Shown: positions 1 through 9,273, counted from the stretch's first letter. The stretch: DNA of 64,000 nt from Nocardia acididurans (GCF_016741815.1 NZ_JAERRJ010000018.1:1-64000), one strand, 5' to 3'. Notes: generated from the sequence alone by a model not told the origin. A program made the numbers and translations.

Positions 1-195
1 TTTGGCATCAGATTTGGCATCACGACAGGGCAGGAACCGTAGGACTGCGGGGGACCAAGCGGACACGGTGAACGATTGATATCCCGCTGACCTGCACGCA
101 TGGGACGCAGCGGTTCGGGGTTGCACAGGTGAAACCGCGTCCCGTTGGCTCATAACCCAGAGGTCGCAGGTTCAAATCCTGTCCCCGCTACTCAC
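1..195. repeat. Direct repeat A, copy 1 (att-like)
   Basis: This stretch aligns along its whole length, with many substitutions and a few indels, to 14489-14680. It starts with two copies of TTTGGCATCA (1-10 and 13-22) exactly 12 bp apart and ends in the 3' half of an initiator tRNA. Tandem short sites next to a tRNA 3' end are typical of tyrosine-recombinase attachment regions. No integrase gene lies inside the window, so an element would have to extend to the left of position 1. Confidence 0.6.
147..191 (+). pseudogene. 3' half of initiator tRNA-Met (att core candidate)
   Basis: The sequence reads from the CAT anticodon loop (GGCTCATAACCCAG) through the T arm (GCAGG TTCAAAT CCTGT) to the acceptor 3' strand CCCCGCT. 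This matches the 3' half of actinobacterial initiator tRNA. The upstream bases do not form the matching 5' acceptor strand, D arm or 5' anticodon stem, so this is not a complete tRNA. A leftover 3' half followed by a strong terminator is what remains at the distal end of an element that integrated into a tRNA gene. Confidence 0.65.
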
Positions 196-197
196 GA

Positions 198-237
198 GGG
201 CGGTCCTGACCAGTGGGTTTCAGGACCGCCCCCCACT
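198..237 (+). terminator. Rho-independent terminator after the tRNA 3' half
   Basis: A perfect 12-bp stem (GGGCGGTCCTGA at 198-209, TCAGGACCGCCC at 220-231) with a 10-nt loop is followed by CCACTTTT. It lies just past the tRNA 3' end, where a tRNA gene's native terminator would be. It supports reading this as the original chromosomal side of an attachment site. Between here and the mce operon (238-438) I see no gene. Confidence 0.7.
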
Positions 238-438
238 TTTGTCGAGGTTTCTGACAGCGGCGTTGGCATCACGCCGAAACGGTCATGTCGGTCAGCGGCT
301 GAAACCTCTTGAAATGTATGGCTACCAGGCGCTTTCGATGGGACACAGCGGGATGCATGGGACTGCGATCGTTAGGTTGCCAGCCCTGATCGCACGACCT
401 CGCTGGAGCCGCCACGATTGGATGGGTAGCGTAGTGGG

Positions 439-1407
439 CTATCGCGGAGTGATCTGTAGTTGCAGAGCGCCGTTCGGGGATACGCCGGCCAGGGCCTGTT
501 CGATCAGCGCCGACAGGTCGATGCCCGTGGTGGAGGCCGCAGCGCTGTCGATCAAGGGGCCGACGACGGGGTAGAGCTTTTGTAGGTCGGGACCGATGCG
601 TTCGACTCGATCGATGACCTTGGGCAACAGTGACAGCAATCCATTGTCGTCGGTGTAGGCCTGGGGTACGGGTCTGGCGTTGATCAGGTGTTGCAGTGCG
701 TCGACCACCTGGTTCACCTTGACGCCGAACTCGGCGAATTGCGGTCCCGCCTCCGACATTTGGGCCCCGGCCTCGGCGACCTGCGCACCGGGGACCTGGG
801 CATTGATCAGCAGTTGGCGGATCTGCGGCATGCGTGCGAGCAGAGTGGCCGCGAGGAGATCCGAGGCCCGCGCCAGCGTGGGGACGAGCGCTGCAGTGCC
901 GCCCAGGGCCTGAGTCATGGTCTGCACCAATGATTTCAGGGTGTTCGGATCGAGTTGGCGCACCAGGTCGGTGAGGTTGCCCGCGAGCTGAGGCAACGGC
1001 AGCGGTGTGCGGATGCTCGTAGTGCGGATCATTTCGCCGTCGCTCAGATAGGGGCCGTTCCCGGTGGTGGGACGGAAGTTGATGTAGGGCTCGCTCAACG
1101 CCGACAGGCTTTCGATGACCACCGAACTGTCGGCCGGTATTCGCGCCCCAGGGTCGAGCAGGAAGTGGACTTCGACCCCGTTGACGGTGTTACGCACCGA
1201 GTCGATCTGTCCGACACGCACTCCCGACAGCAGCACCGGCGAGCGCGGCACCAGATTGGCCGAATCGGGGATCAGCATGACCGCGCCGGTGTGGCGGGTG
1301 AACCAGTCGACGCGGGCGATGCCGGTCAGGAGGTAGGCGACCGCGAGGACCGTGATCACCGCGATCGAGCCCAGCGACAGTATCGAGGACAGTTTGGGTC
1401 GTCTCAT
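439..1407 (-). CDS. MceF, Mce-family lipid-transfer protein
   Basis: Last gene of the leftward mce operon; 322 residues. It has an N-terminal membrane segment (about residues 9-29), an MCE/MlaD domain (about 37-110, with the motif SGVRVGQIDSV) and a long helical C-terminal part. The six MceA-F subunits are thought to form a heterohexameric tunnel that carries lipids or sterols across the envelope to the YrbE permease. The ATG start at 1407 overlaps the mceE stop by ATGA; the frame stays open much further upstream, but that part overlaps mceE and does not look like protein. Near residues 200-220 three tandem heptads occur (GAQVAEA, GAQMSEA, GPQFAEF), in keeping with a needle-like coiled coil. 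No further mce-associated gene follows. Confidence 0.92.
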   Translation of the reverse strand: MRRPKLSSILSLGSIAVITVLAVAYLLTGIARVDWFTRHTGAVMLIPDSANLVPRSPVLLSGVRVGQIDSVRNTVNGVEVHFLLDPGARIPADSSVVIESLSALSEPYINFRPTTGNGPYLSDGEMIRTTSIRTPLPLPQLAGNLTDLVRQLDPNTLKSLVQTMTQALGGTAALVPTLARASDLLAATLLARMPQIRQLLINAQVPGAQVAEAGAQMSEAGPQFAEFGVKVNQVVDALQHLINARPVPQAYTDDNGLLSLLPKVIDRVERIGPDLQKLYPVVGPLIDSAAASTTGIDLSALIEQALAGVSPNGALQLQITPR

Positions 1408-2480
1408 CGGACCATTCCGATCATTCTCAAGGTCGCCACGATCCGATCGACCTGATCGGGCGTGGACACCGGCGTGGCCGAGGCTTCGGTGTGTACGTGT
1501 ACGCCACGAATGTCGACGGTGGGCCGCTGCGCCCACGGAATGAGCTTGTCGCGCAGAAAGGCGGTGAGCTGGTTGAGATTCGACGGTGCGGTCAGATCCA
1601 ATGGCCGAGCCGAGTTGAACAGCATCGGGACGAACGCGCGGGCTGTGGCATTGCCGCTCTCGGCCAGTGGTGTGAGCCACGTCCAGGCGTGGGCGATACC
1701 GCCGAGCGAGCCGACGATGCCGATCACGTGGATCAATGACTGGGTGATGTTGGTGAGGTCGACAACCCCCTGCGGGGTGAGGATCTCCCCGAGCTGTTGC
1801 TTGTTGTCCAGCAGCAACCGCGCGTTGACGTCGATCGACTGGAGAAAGACATCGATGCTGTCGGTGTGCTGGGCGGCATCGACGAGGTCGTTCTTCAGAA
1901 TGGCGGCGATGCGGGCGATTTCGCCCGGGTCCGAGGGCAACGCCGCATTGACCTGGTCGACGAAATCCTGCGCGGATTGCAGCGAACCACCGGAGACGAA
2001 GGTTGCCACCCCGGAGAGCAGGTCCTCGACTTGGAGTGCCGGTTTGGTCTGACTCTGCGGGATCGTGGCGCCCTCGTCGAATGTGGGCCCGGTGGCCGCG
2101 GTGGGGATGTCCAATCCGATGAAGAGGTCCCCGAGCAGTGTGTCCTGCCGCAATTGCGCGGTGGTCGTGATCGGCAATCGGGTCGAGGTCTGGATCTCGA
2201 CGTCGGCTATCACCGAACCGGGCGCCGTGTCCGAGGGATCGATGACACGAACGTGCCGCAACAACCCGATCTGCGCGCCGTTGGCCATCACCCGCGCCCG
2301 CGACGGCAGATTCAGGGCGTTGCCGAACTGAATGTGGACGGTGTACGTCTCACCCCGCACACCGGTGCCGGGCACCGTCAGCGCGGCCGGGTCCACGCCG
2401 CAACCGAGCGTCGTCAGCAACGCGGTGCTCAGCGCCGCCGCGGCCAGCACCCGCCGAATCATGCTCGGCCGCACCATCAT
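1404..2480 (-). CDS. MceE, Mce-family lipoprotein (LprK-like)
   Basis: A 358-residue Mce subunit of the lipoprotein type. After the start, a hydrophobic signal ends in TTLGC, which places the lipidated Cys at about residue 27. An MCE domain follows (about 45-120, with VMANGAQIGLLRHV) and then a helical C-terminus. The E subunit of mycobacterial mce operons is the one anchored by lipid, and its position between D and F fits. The ATG at 2480 overlaps the mceD stop by ATGA; a second ATG follows directly. The operon is tightly coupled, so subunits are probably made in equal amounts. Confidence 0.93.
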   Translation of the reverse strand: MMVRPSMIRRVLAAAALSTALLTTLGCGVDPAALTVPGTGVRGETYTVHIQFGNALNLPSRARVMANGAQIGLLRHVRVIDPSDTAPGSVIADVEIQTSTRLPITTTAQLRQDTLLGDLFIGLDIPTAATGPTFDEGATIPQSQTKPALQVEDLLSGVATFVSGGSLQSAQDFVDQVNAALPSDPGEIARIAAILKNDLVDAAQHTDSIDVFLQSIDVNARLLLDNKQQLGEILTPQGVVDLTNITQSLIHVIGIVGSLGGIAHAWTWLTPLAESGNATARAFVPMLFNSARPLDLTAPSNLNQLTAFLRDKLIPWAQRPTVDIRGVHVHTEASATPVSTPDQVDRIVATLRMIGMVR

Positions 2481-3574
2481 CGGCCTCCCATCAAACTCAG
2501 CACCAGATCGGTGAGATCGAGGCCGCTCATGCCGTTGTCGGCCGCGACGCATTTGCCCGGGTCGAGGACGGCGACCGCGGCGCAGATCTGGTCGGCGGCA
2601 GGCTGTGCCAGCGCGACCTTCGGCGCGGCGTAGGAGATCATGGTTGCTCCGGTCTGAGGGTCGGGGACGGTCCGAAACGCGCTGACCACCGCGGGTGTCA
2701 TGCCGATCAGCCGCTGCAAGGAGCCGACATCGGAGGCAATGAGCTCCAAGGTCGGCACGGCGCGGTCGAGCAGTTCGAGGATCGTGCCCGCGTACTTGGT
2801 GCTGATGTCATTGAGCCACGGCAGGATGACGACCACGGAATCGATCAGCTCCACGACCTGGTTCCACACCTGATTGGTCAGCTCGATGACGCTCGCGAGG
2901 CCGGCGAGCATCTCGTGCAGGTCGCCCCAGCCGTCGGCGACGCTCTGTGACAGCGACGACAACGTGTCGATCAGCGATCCGATATGGGCGATCGATTCAT
3001 CCGGTGACTGCAAAGCCGCCGCCAGTTGAGTGATGATGTCGTGCAGTTTGGGTCCGGTGCCGGTGGTAGCGGCGTCGAACGCGGTGATCGCCGCGGCGAG
3101 GGTCTGCTGCCCGGCGGGGTCACCATCGCCGTTGAGCTGTTTGGCGAGCGTGGTCACCGCGTCGAGGGTCGCGGAAATGCTTTTGGGCGTGGCGGTCTGC
3201 GTGATGCAGGTGCCGGGATCCCAGTCATCGCCTTTCGTGGTGTTGACGGCGAGACGACGGTCGGCGACGAGGGTGTCCGACACGGTGGCCGCCGTCGTCT
3301 TCCCGCGCAGCGGGTGCGCGGCGTCGATCCTGAAATCGACACGCACACCGGTGCCTTCGGGACGGATGCCGGTGACCGTGCCGACCCGGATCCCGCGCAA
3401 GCTCACTTCGTTGCCGGTGTAGAGGCCGATCGCGTCGGGCATGATCGCGCAGTAGGCGATCTGCTTCTTCAAAGGTTGCAACAGCACCAGCGCGGCGACG
3501 CCGGCGAGTACCGCCGCCAGCACCGCGCCCATCGCGGACAGGAAACCGCGCGAGCCGAAAAGTCTGGCCAGCAT
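2477..3574 (-). CDS. MceD, Mce-family lipid-transfer protein
   Basis: A 365-residue Mce subunit with an N-terminal membrane helix (about 10-32), an MCE domain (about 38-115, with GIRVGTVTGI) and a helical C-terminal region rich in Leu, Ala and Asp. The ATG at 3574 is preferred because a GGAGG ribosome site lies 8 nt upstream and it overlaps the mceC stop as TGATG; an ATG two codons earlier is too close to that site. It is thought to be one of six subunits of the periplasm-spanning lipid conduit. Confidence 0.92.
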   Translation of the reverse strand: MLARLFGSRGFLSAMGAVLAAVLAGVAALVLLQPLKKQIAYCAIMPDAIGLYTGNEVSLRGIRVGTVTGIRPEGTGVRVDFRIDAAHPLRGKTTAATVSDTLVADRRLAVNTTKGDDWDPGTCITQTATPKSISATLDAVTTLAKQLNGDGDPAGQQTLAAAITAFDAATTGTGPKLHDIITQLAAALQSPDESIAHIGSLIDTLSSLSQSVADGWGDLHEMLAGLASVIELTNQVWNQVVELIDSVVVILPWLNDISTKYAGTILELLDRAVPTLELIASDVGSLQRLIGMTPAVVSAFRTVPDPQTGATMISYAAPKVALAQPAADQICAAVAVLDPGKCVAADNGMSGLDLTDLVLSLMGGR

Positions 3575-4599
3575 CAGCATCCCCTCCCCGGGGTCGGCAC
3601 GCACACCGGCCGCGGGGTCACCGTGGTACCCGACTGGTCGATGCCGATGCCCTCGGGCGTGATCATCGATTGCAGGCGCTGCCCGGCCTGGGCGAGGTCA
3701 TCGGCCACCACGCCCAGCTTCTGCCCGAGCTGGTCGAGATCGGGTTTGGCGGCCAGCAGCCGGTCGGTGAGCGGTTCGAGCTGTTGGGTCCACGCCGGTT
3801 CCAGCGCGGCGATGCGGGAGACCAGTTCGGTGGTGACCTGCAACGCGGTCAGCACTTCCCCGCGACGGTTGAGCACCTGGGACTCCATCTGCCCGAGCTT
3901 GGTCAGCATCGCGCCGACGATCTTGCGGGATTCACTGAGCATGCTGAGGTACTCCTCGGCCACCGCCAGCGCATTGCGCAGATCCTGGTTCTGGGTGTTG
4001 ATGATCCCGACGATCGTCGACATCCCGTTGACTACGGAGTCGATCGAGCCGGGGCTGTTCTGCAGGGCTGCGGTGAGGTCGGCGACGCTGCTCCGCAAGG
4101 TGTTTCCGTCGATCCCGGACACGACCCGCTGAGCATCCTGGAACGTCTGAGCCAGGCTGTAAGGCAACCGAATTCGTTCCGCTGGAATGGTTTTCGACCC
4201 GAGCGGGGCGTCGCCCGAGGGTGACACGGCGATGTAGTGCCCGCCGATCGGGGTCAGCATCCGAATGTCGAGGGTGGTCGTATCACCCAGGGCGACACTG
4301 GTTTTCACGGTGAAGCGCATGAGCACCGCGTCGTCGGTGAGTTCGACGCTCTGCACCGAGCCGACCGAGATGCCCGCGATGCGCACATCGTCGCCGGGCC
4401 GCACCGAGTCGGCTTCGTTCAAAACCGCCGAATAGGTGTGCTTGCCCAGCGGTACGAAGTACATCACCGCGCTGGCCACGATCATCAAGACGGCGGCGGC
4501 CAGTCCCGCGACGCCCAGTAGCCGCTGCGAGCGTGCGCTGGTGTCGGTCCCGTATCGCAGTCCCCACAGCCTGCGGGCCATGCCTGTTAGCCGTTGCAT
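3574..4599 (-). CDS. MceC, Mce-family lipid-transfer protein
   Basis: A 341-residue Mce subunit. After about 25 basic and polar residues comes a membrane helix (about 27-50), then the MCE domain (about 55-130, with IAGISVGSVQSVEL) and a long alpha-helical portion. The C-terminus ends in a short Pro/Cys-containing tail rather than the long proline-rich extension seen in some mycobacterial MceC proteins. The gene overlaps mceB by 13 nt and mceD by one base, so it is translationally coupled. Confidence 0.92.
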   Translation of the reverse strand: MQRLTGMARRLWGLRYGTDTSARSQRLLGVAGLAAAVLMIVASAVMYFVPLGKHTYSAVLNEADSVRPGDDVRIAGISVGSVQSVELTDDAVLMRFTVKTSVALGDTTTLDIRMLTPIGGHYIAVSPSGDAPLGSKTIPAERIRLPYSLAQTFQDAQRVVSGIDGNTLRSSVADLTAALQNSPGSIDSVVNGMSTIVGIINTQNQDLRNALAVAEEYLSMLSESRKIVGAMLTKLGQMESQVLNRRGEVLTALQVTTELVSRIAALEPAWTQQLEPLTDRLLAAKPDLDQLGQKLGVVADDLAQAGQRLQSMITPEGIGIDQSGTTVTPRPVCVPTPGRGC

Positions 4600-5612
4600 A
4601 CCGAAATCCTTTGCCCTGCAATGAGAACCGCCAGCGCAGTGGGGACCTCGGCGACGCCGTTGCGGCAGGTCATGTCGATCTGGCCGGCGGCCGGGCCCGA
4701 CGGGATCACCGCGATCAACGACTGGACCAACCCGGGAATCTTGTTGAGCAGATCGATCGCGGCGTCGGGATCGGGGAAAGCCAGGCGCAGATCGGCTTGC
4801 AGATCCGGATTGTCAGGGTGGGTCAGCCCGATCGCGGCCAGCAGATTGTTGAGCGCGCCCAGGATCGGCGGCGCGACACCCACGAAATCCATCAGTCCGT
4901 CGAACTGCTTCTGGAGATTGACGAAGATGTCGGAGATCCCCTTGATCAGGGTCGCCGCCTCGGGGGACTTGCCACCGATCTGCTGGGAGACCTGTTCGAA
5001 GTTCCGCAGTAGCACCGAGATCAATGCCTGGCGATCGCTGGCGTATTGCGACAGCGTGCCGATCGCCTCGAGGGTCGGGCTGACCGCGGAACCGTCACCT
5101 TCGATCACCGCGATCGCATTGCGGGTGAACTGGTTCAGCGCGTCCGGGGAGAATTCCTTCAGCACCGGCGCCATGCCGTTGAACAAGGCGGTGATGTCGA
5201 AGGATCCGGTGGTGTGGTCGGTGTCGAAGAGGCTTCCGGAGTCCCGTCGCGGTCCCGCCGTATCGGGTTGTTTGACGTCTATGTAGCGCTGTCCGGCCAG
5301 GTTCTGGTATCTGATCGCCAGCGTGCTGGTCTGGTAGACCGGGCGATCCCGGACCACGGTGAATCGCACGCGAGCGCGCGTGCCGTCGAGGTCGATGGCG
5401 GTCACCTTGCCGACCGCGACACCGAACATGCGGACGTCGGCATTGGTGCGCAACCCGCTCGCGTCGGTGAACATCGCTTCGAATGTGCTGGTGGCACCGG
5501 AGATCGGCCGCTGGATCACCAGCACGATGGCCGACAGCAGGCCCACGATCACGGCGGTGAACGCGACCACGCGGACCACCAGCGCACGATTGGACAATCG
5601 GTTGATGATCAT
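4587..5612 (-). CDS. MceB, Mce-family lipid-transfer protein
   Basis: A 341-residue Mce subunit with a membrane helix at about 12-33, an MCE domain (about 40-115, including MFGVAVGKVTAIDL) and a helical region that ends in a Cys-containing C-terminus. It starts 3 nt after the mceA stop. The short, regular spacing across the operon supports one transcript. The role is inferred from family membership: part of the hexameric lipid channel. Confidence 0.93.
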   Translation of the reverse strand: MIINRLSNRALVVRVVAFTAVIVGLLSAIVLVIQRPISGATSTFEAMFTDASGLRTNADVRMFGVAVGKVTAIDLDGTRARVRFTVVRDRPVYQTSTLAIRYQNLAGQRYIDVKQPDTAGPRRDSGSLFDTDHTTGSFDITALFNGMAPVLKEFSPDALNQFTRNAIAVIEGDGSAVSPTLEAIGTLSQYASDRQALISVLLRNFEQVSQQIGGKSPEAATLIKGISDIFVNLQKQFDGLMDFVGVAPPILGALNNLLAAIGLTHPDNPDLQADLRLAFPDPDAAIDLLNKIPGLVQSLIAVIPSGPAAGQIDMTCRNGVAEVPTALAVLIAGQRISVCNG

Positions 5613-5615
5613 CGG

Positions 5616-6644
5616 TCACCTTCCCGGTGTAGTGATGTCGGTGAGTCCACCGCCGAGCAGCGGTACCGCGATCCCCGGCATGGCCCGCAACGCGACCTCG
5701 AGCTGAACGCGCACGCCGTCCGGCGTGGTGGCGAAGGATTGGTCGAGTCGCTTCAGCAATTCCGACAGATCGGCGTGGGCACGGTCGGGATCGGGCACGG
5801 TCTCGGCCAGCCGCGCCAGCAGCACCGCCGTGGAACCGGCGTAGTCGCCGAAGTGCCGGTGCACGGATTCGCCGAGTTGGCTGACCATCGGCAGCAGTTG
5901 GTCGACCACCAGGGTGACGGCCACATTGAACTGATCGAGGTTATTGCGCAGCAGGTCCGTCGCGTACACGGCGTCGACGAGTTTGACGAAGCCATTGCCG
6001 AATTGGGCGATCCCGGTGGCGAAGGACCCGTATTGGCCGATGAGGAACGAGGTCGAGTACCGCTGAGTGTCGGCGACGGTGCGGCCCAACTCCAATACGG
6101 TCTGCAACAGCGGCGCGAAGGAACGCAGCTGGGTTCCGGCTTGGCTGAGCACCTCGGTCATCTGCGGGGTGAGGATGCTGGTCGTGGTCTCCGACAATGA
6201 TTGCATCAGTGTTCCCATGGTGACATCGGCGATCTGACTCTCGGCCAGGTCGATGACCGCGCCGTTGCGCAGGGCCGCTCCGCCGCTGTCGGGGCGCAGG
6301 ATCACCTCGCTGAGCCCGAACAGGTTCGACGGCGCGTACTCGACGTCGAAACGATCTGTCAGGCCGGCGATCTGGGCGTTCTCGAGCGCCAAGGTGAGGA
6401 CCTGATCACCCTCGGGCCGGCTTTCGACCTCGGTGACCTCACCGACCCGTACGCCGTGCAGCCGCACTCCGGCACCGGTAATGATGCCGTCGGCACTTCG
6501 GCTGATACGCAGTTGAATTCGCGTCGCACCGGGGTCCGGTCGCGTGGTGACGCACCAGGCGGTGATCGTGATCGCGAGGACGGTGATCACCACCAGGGCA
6601 CCGGCGAGGAGCGCGCGCCGCGGGGTCGCGCCGACCCCAGGCAT
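5616..6644 (-). CDS. MceA, Mce-family lipid-transfer protein
   Basis: First Mce subunit, 342 residues, with a membrane helix (about 10-31) and an MCE domain (about 40-118, with LHGVRVGEVTEV), followed by a long helical part. The ATG at 6644 gives a 20-nt gap after yrbEB; an in-frame TTG at 6659 is possible because no strong ribosome site marks either. The longer upstream open frame runs across yrbEB and is not coding. Order and size match mceA of mycobacterial and nocardial operons. Confidence 0.9.
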   Translation of the reverse strand: MPGVGATPRRALLAGALVVITVLAITITAWCVTTRPDPGATRIQLRISRSADGIITGAGVRLHGVRVGEVTEVESRPEGDQVLTLALENAQIAGLTDRFDVEYAPSNLFGLSEVILRPDSGGAALRNGAVIDLAESQIADVTMGTLMQSLSETTTSILTPQMTEVLSQAGTQLRSFAPLLQTVLELGRTVADTQRYSTSFLIGQYGSFATGIAQFGNGFVKLVDAVYATDLLRNNLDQFNVAVTLVVDQLLPMVSQLGESVHRHFGDYAGSTAVLLARLAETVPDPDRAHADLSELLKRLDQSFATTPDGVRVQLEVALRAMPGIAVPLLGGGLTDITTPGR

Positions 6645-6664
6645 TCCATAGGCAGGCAATGTGC

Positions 6665-7525
6665 TTATCCCGTGAACGTGATGGACGAGTTGAGACCCCA
6701 CAGCAGCACCGTCAGCGCCATGTCGAGGGTGATGATCGCGATGAAGCTTGCGCGCACGGCGTGACCGCTGGCCACCCCGACGCCCTCGGGACCGCCGGTG
6801 GCGAAAAACCCGTAATAGCAGTGGATCAGGATGATGACGACACTGAAGACGAGGATCTTCACAGTCGCCGCGACGATGTCGTGGAGATTGACGAATTGAA
6901 AGAAGTAGTGGTTGTACACCCCGACCGACTGGCCGTGCACCACCAGCACCATCGCCGAACACGACAGGTAGCTCAGTAGCAGAGTCACGAGGAAGGTTGG
7001 CACCACGGTGATCGCGCCCGCGATGATCCGGGTGGTCACTACGAACGGGATCGACCGCAGACCGAGCGATTCCAGTGCGTCGATCTCCTCGGAGATGCGC
7101 ATGGATCCGATCTCGGCGGTCATCCGGCAGCCGGCCTGCCCGGCGAATCCGACCGCGGCGACGATCGGTGCGAGCTCGCGGGTATTGGCGAAGGCGGAGA
7201 TGACGCCGGTCAGCGGCCCCAATCCGACCATGTTCAACGCGGTGTAGCCCTGGATGCCGACACCGGCCCCGATGGCGATACCCATGATGACCAGCACCGG
7301 CACTGTGCCGCCGCCGACGATCACCGAGCCGCGTCCCCAGGTCAGGTCGGTGATCATGCGCATGGTCTGCGGGCGATAGCGACGCAGCGTCGATGGGATG
7401 GCCGCGAGCGCCTCCCAGACGAAGAGGAAGACGAAGCCGCCCGTTTCGATTGCCTTGCCGGGCGTCATCTTTTGGGGCAGACGAACCATTCGGCCCAGCC
7501 CGAACGGCAGATACGGTGCAGCCAT
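6665..7525 (-). CDS. YrbEB, MlaE-type permease of the Mce system
   Basis: A 286-residue integral membrane protein of the MlaE/YrbE family with about five to six hydrophobic segments. The conserved cytoplasmic coupling motif is visible (ISEEIDALESLGL, about residue 150). It pairs with YrbEA as the membrane part of an ABC importer; the ATPase (MceG/Mkl) is normally encoded elsewhere and is not in this window. The ATG overlaps the yrbEA stop as TGATG. Confidence 0.93.
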   Translation of the reverse strand: MAAPYLPFGLGRMVRLPQKMTPGKAIETGGFVFLFVWEALAAIPSTLRRYRPQTMRMITDLTWGRGSVIVGGGTVPVLVIMGIAIGAGVGIQGYTALNMVGLGPLTGVISAFANTRELAPIVAAVGFAGQAGCRMTAEIGSMRISEEIDALESLGLRSIPFVVTTRIIAGAITVVPTFLVTLLLSYLSCSAMVLVVHGQSVGVYNHYFFQFVNLHDIVAATVKILVFSVVIILIHCYYGFFATGGPEGVGVASGHAVRASFIAIITLDMALTVLLWGLNSSITFTG

Positions 7526-8448
7526 CACGCCACCTGGATCGGATAGAACATGGCCACCAGCTGCGTCATCGCGACATTGACCACCGCGATCGACACCACC
7601 GACAGCACCACCGACGCGTTGACCCCGTCGGCGACTCCACGCGGGCCGCCCTTGGCTTCCAGACCCCGCTGACAGCCGATCAGGACGACCAGCAGACCGA
7701 ATATCGATGCCTTGGCGAACGAGATGGCCACATCGATCAGGGAGGCGAACGCGCCGAAGGTCGCCCAGTAGCTGCCCGGAGTCACACCCTGGATACCGGT
7801 CGCGACCGCGTATCCCGACAGCACGCCGACGAAGACGATCAAGACATTCAGCAGGGGAGCGACGAACAGCATGGCGACCATTCGCGGGATGACCAGCCGG
7901 TGGACCGGATTGATCCCCATTGTTTTCAGGGCGTCGATCTCCTCGCGGATCGAGCGAGCGCCCAGGTCCGCGGCGATGGTGGCGGCGCCGGCGCCGCCGA
8001 GCAGCAGTCCGGTGGCCATCGGTGCTCCCTGCTGGATGATTCCCAGCCCGCCCGCCGCGCCCAGCATCGAGTCCGCGCCGACCTGGTGAACCAGGTTGCC
8101 GACCTGCACTGACACGACGACGCCGAAGGGAATGGCCATCAAGACCGCCGGGAGCGCGGTGACAGTGATCAAATACCAAGTCTGACGCAAGGTTTCGGTC
8201 CACTGGAACCGTCGCGTCACCAGATCGGTCACCGCGCCGACGGTCGACTCCACCCCGAGCGCCACCACCCGGCCCAGTGTCTCGAGACTCGACCACACCG
8301 TGTCGCTGGCATTGCGCCGGAGGATTCCGATGAGGCCGTCGTGACCTCGGGACGAGCGCGGCCCAGTGGGATCGGTGAGTTGCCCAGCGCCGGGCAAGAA
8401 TTGCTTCGGAGCGCTTTTCATCGCGGAAACTGTTCTGCCCCTGATCAT
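7525..8448 (-). CDS. YrbEA, MlaE-type permease of the Mce system
   Basis: A 307-residue MlaE/YrbE-family permease with the matching coupling motif (IREEIDALKTMGI). I chose the ATG at 8448 because it overlaps the upstream gene's stop as ATGA; an internal ATG at 8421 would remove nine residues. The N-terminus is somewhat longer than in YrbEB and hydrophilic. Together with YrbEB it should form the inner-membrane permease through which Mce-delivered lipid enters. Confidence 0.93.
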   Translation of the reverse strand: MIRGRTVSAMKSAPKQFLPGAGQLTDPTGPRSSRGHDGLIGILRRNASDTVWSSLETLGRVVALGVESTVGAVTDLVTRRFQWTETLRQTWYLITVTALPAVLMAIPFGVVVSVQVGNLVHQVGADSMLGAAGGLGIIQQGAPMATGLLLGGAGAATIAADLGARSIREEIDALKTMGINPVHRLVIPRMVAMLFVAPLLNVLIVFVGVLSGYAVATGIQGVTPGSYWATFGAFASLIDVAISFAKASIFGLLVVLIGCQRGLEAKGGPRGVADGVNASVVLSVVSIAVVNVAMTQLVAMFYPIQVA

Positions 8449-9077
8449 TTCGACGGCAGAGCCGCAGTCATGCCGCCGACGTCGGAGATCATCCATCCGG
8501 CGCCGCGATCCAGGGTGATGCTGTAGGTGACGGTCGTCTGAGTTCCGGCTGGGCTCTGCGAACTGCTCGAGGTCACGTTGAGGAACACATCGACCACGTA
8601 CACGCCGTTCTTGTCCGACATCACCTTCGCGGCCACCGGCGTAGCCGTCGACGTCCACTGCAGGGGCGCCAGGATCTCACCGAGCTTCGGTCCGGTGGCA
8701 TCGAACTTGTTCGCCAGCACCGAGGTGGTGTTGGCCTTGAGCCGCACGATCCACTCGTCCATGTGCTGGTAGTCGACGGTGGCCGCCCCCACGGCGTACT
8801 CGGTGGCGGTGCGCTCGGCGCGCGCCGCGTTATCCGCGACGACCGCCGCGGCGTGCAGATCGGCCCGCGCGGACCACCACAACCCACCCAGTACCGCGCA
8901 CCCGATCAGCAGCGCCGTCACCACAGCCCCGGCGAGCAGGGTAGAGAGCCGAACCGGCACCACGCGTGCCGGCGAATCGCGTCGATCCCATAGCGCGGAG
9001 GCCGGGGTTGCGCCGTCCGCGCTCTCGTCCGTGTCGCGGTCGGGTGCCGATATCGGCTCCTTCTCGGTGGTTGTCAT
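8445..9077 (-). CDS. Mce-associated membrane protein (Mam/Mas type)
   Basis: A 210-residue protein with a polar N-terminus, a single membrane helix (about 47-69) and an extracytoplasmic domain of the Mce-associated type, which resembles proteins that stabilise Mce complexes. A strong GGAGGGG ribosome site lies 6 nt before the ATG at 9077. In mycobacterial mce operons such genes normally come after mceF; here the gene is first and no copy follows mceF. The role is inferred from family and position. Confidence 0.85.
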   Translation of the reverse strand: MTTTEKEPISAPDRDTDESADGATPASALWDRRDSPARVVPVRLSTLLAGAVVTALLIGCAVLGGLWWSARADLHAAAVVADNAARAERTATEYAVGAATVDYQHMDEWIVRLKANTTSVLANKFDATGPKLGEILAPLQWTSTATPVAAKVMSDKNGVYVVDVFLNVTSSSSQSPAGTQTTVTYSITLDRGAGWMISDVGGMTAALPSK

Positions 9078-9255
9078 CTGGTTCCCCTCCGGGCTGCGGT
9101 GATGAAAGATGCTGCGGCGCGGCCGTGTTTCGCGGGTTCTGACGCCTGGTCGTGCGCGCAGTCCGGGTTCGAGATCTACTCTGCGAGACCGGAATTCGGT
9201 GACTTAGAACATATCTCCGGTAACTGTGGGCAAACTATGCGCGAACATGCCCAAG

Positions 9256-9273
9256 AAGTGATATTTTCTGCCA
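9256..9273 (+). promoter_or_regulatory. Candidate regulator site shared with 13187-13204
   Basis: AAGTGATATTTTCTGCCA lies 34 bp before the AraC start in the 229-bp divergent gap between the mce operon and the AraC gene. It is identical at 15 of 18 positions to a motif in the other AraC/operon gap. Its placement suggests a binding site for one or both AraC paralogues; this has not been shown. Confidence 0.4.

Noticed and set aside
121..195. Complete tRNA gene at the left edge
   Set aside because: The 5' acceptor strand, D arm and 5' anticodon stem do not pair with the 3' half, so only the 3' half is present.
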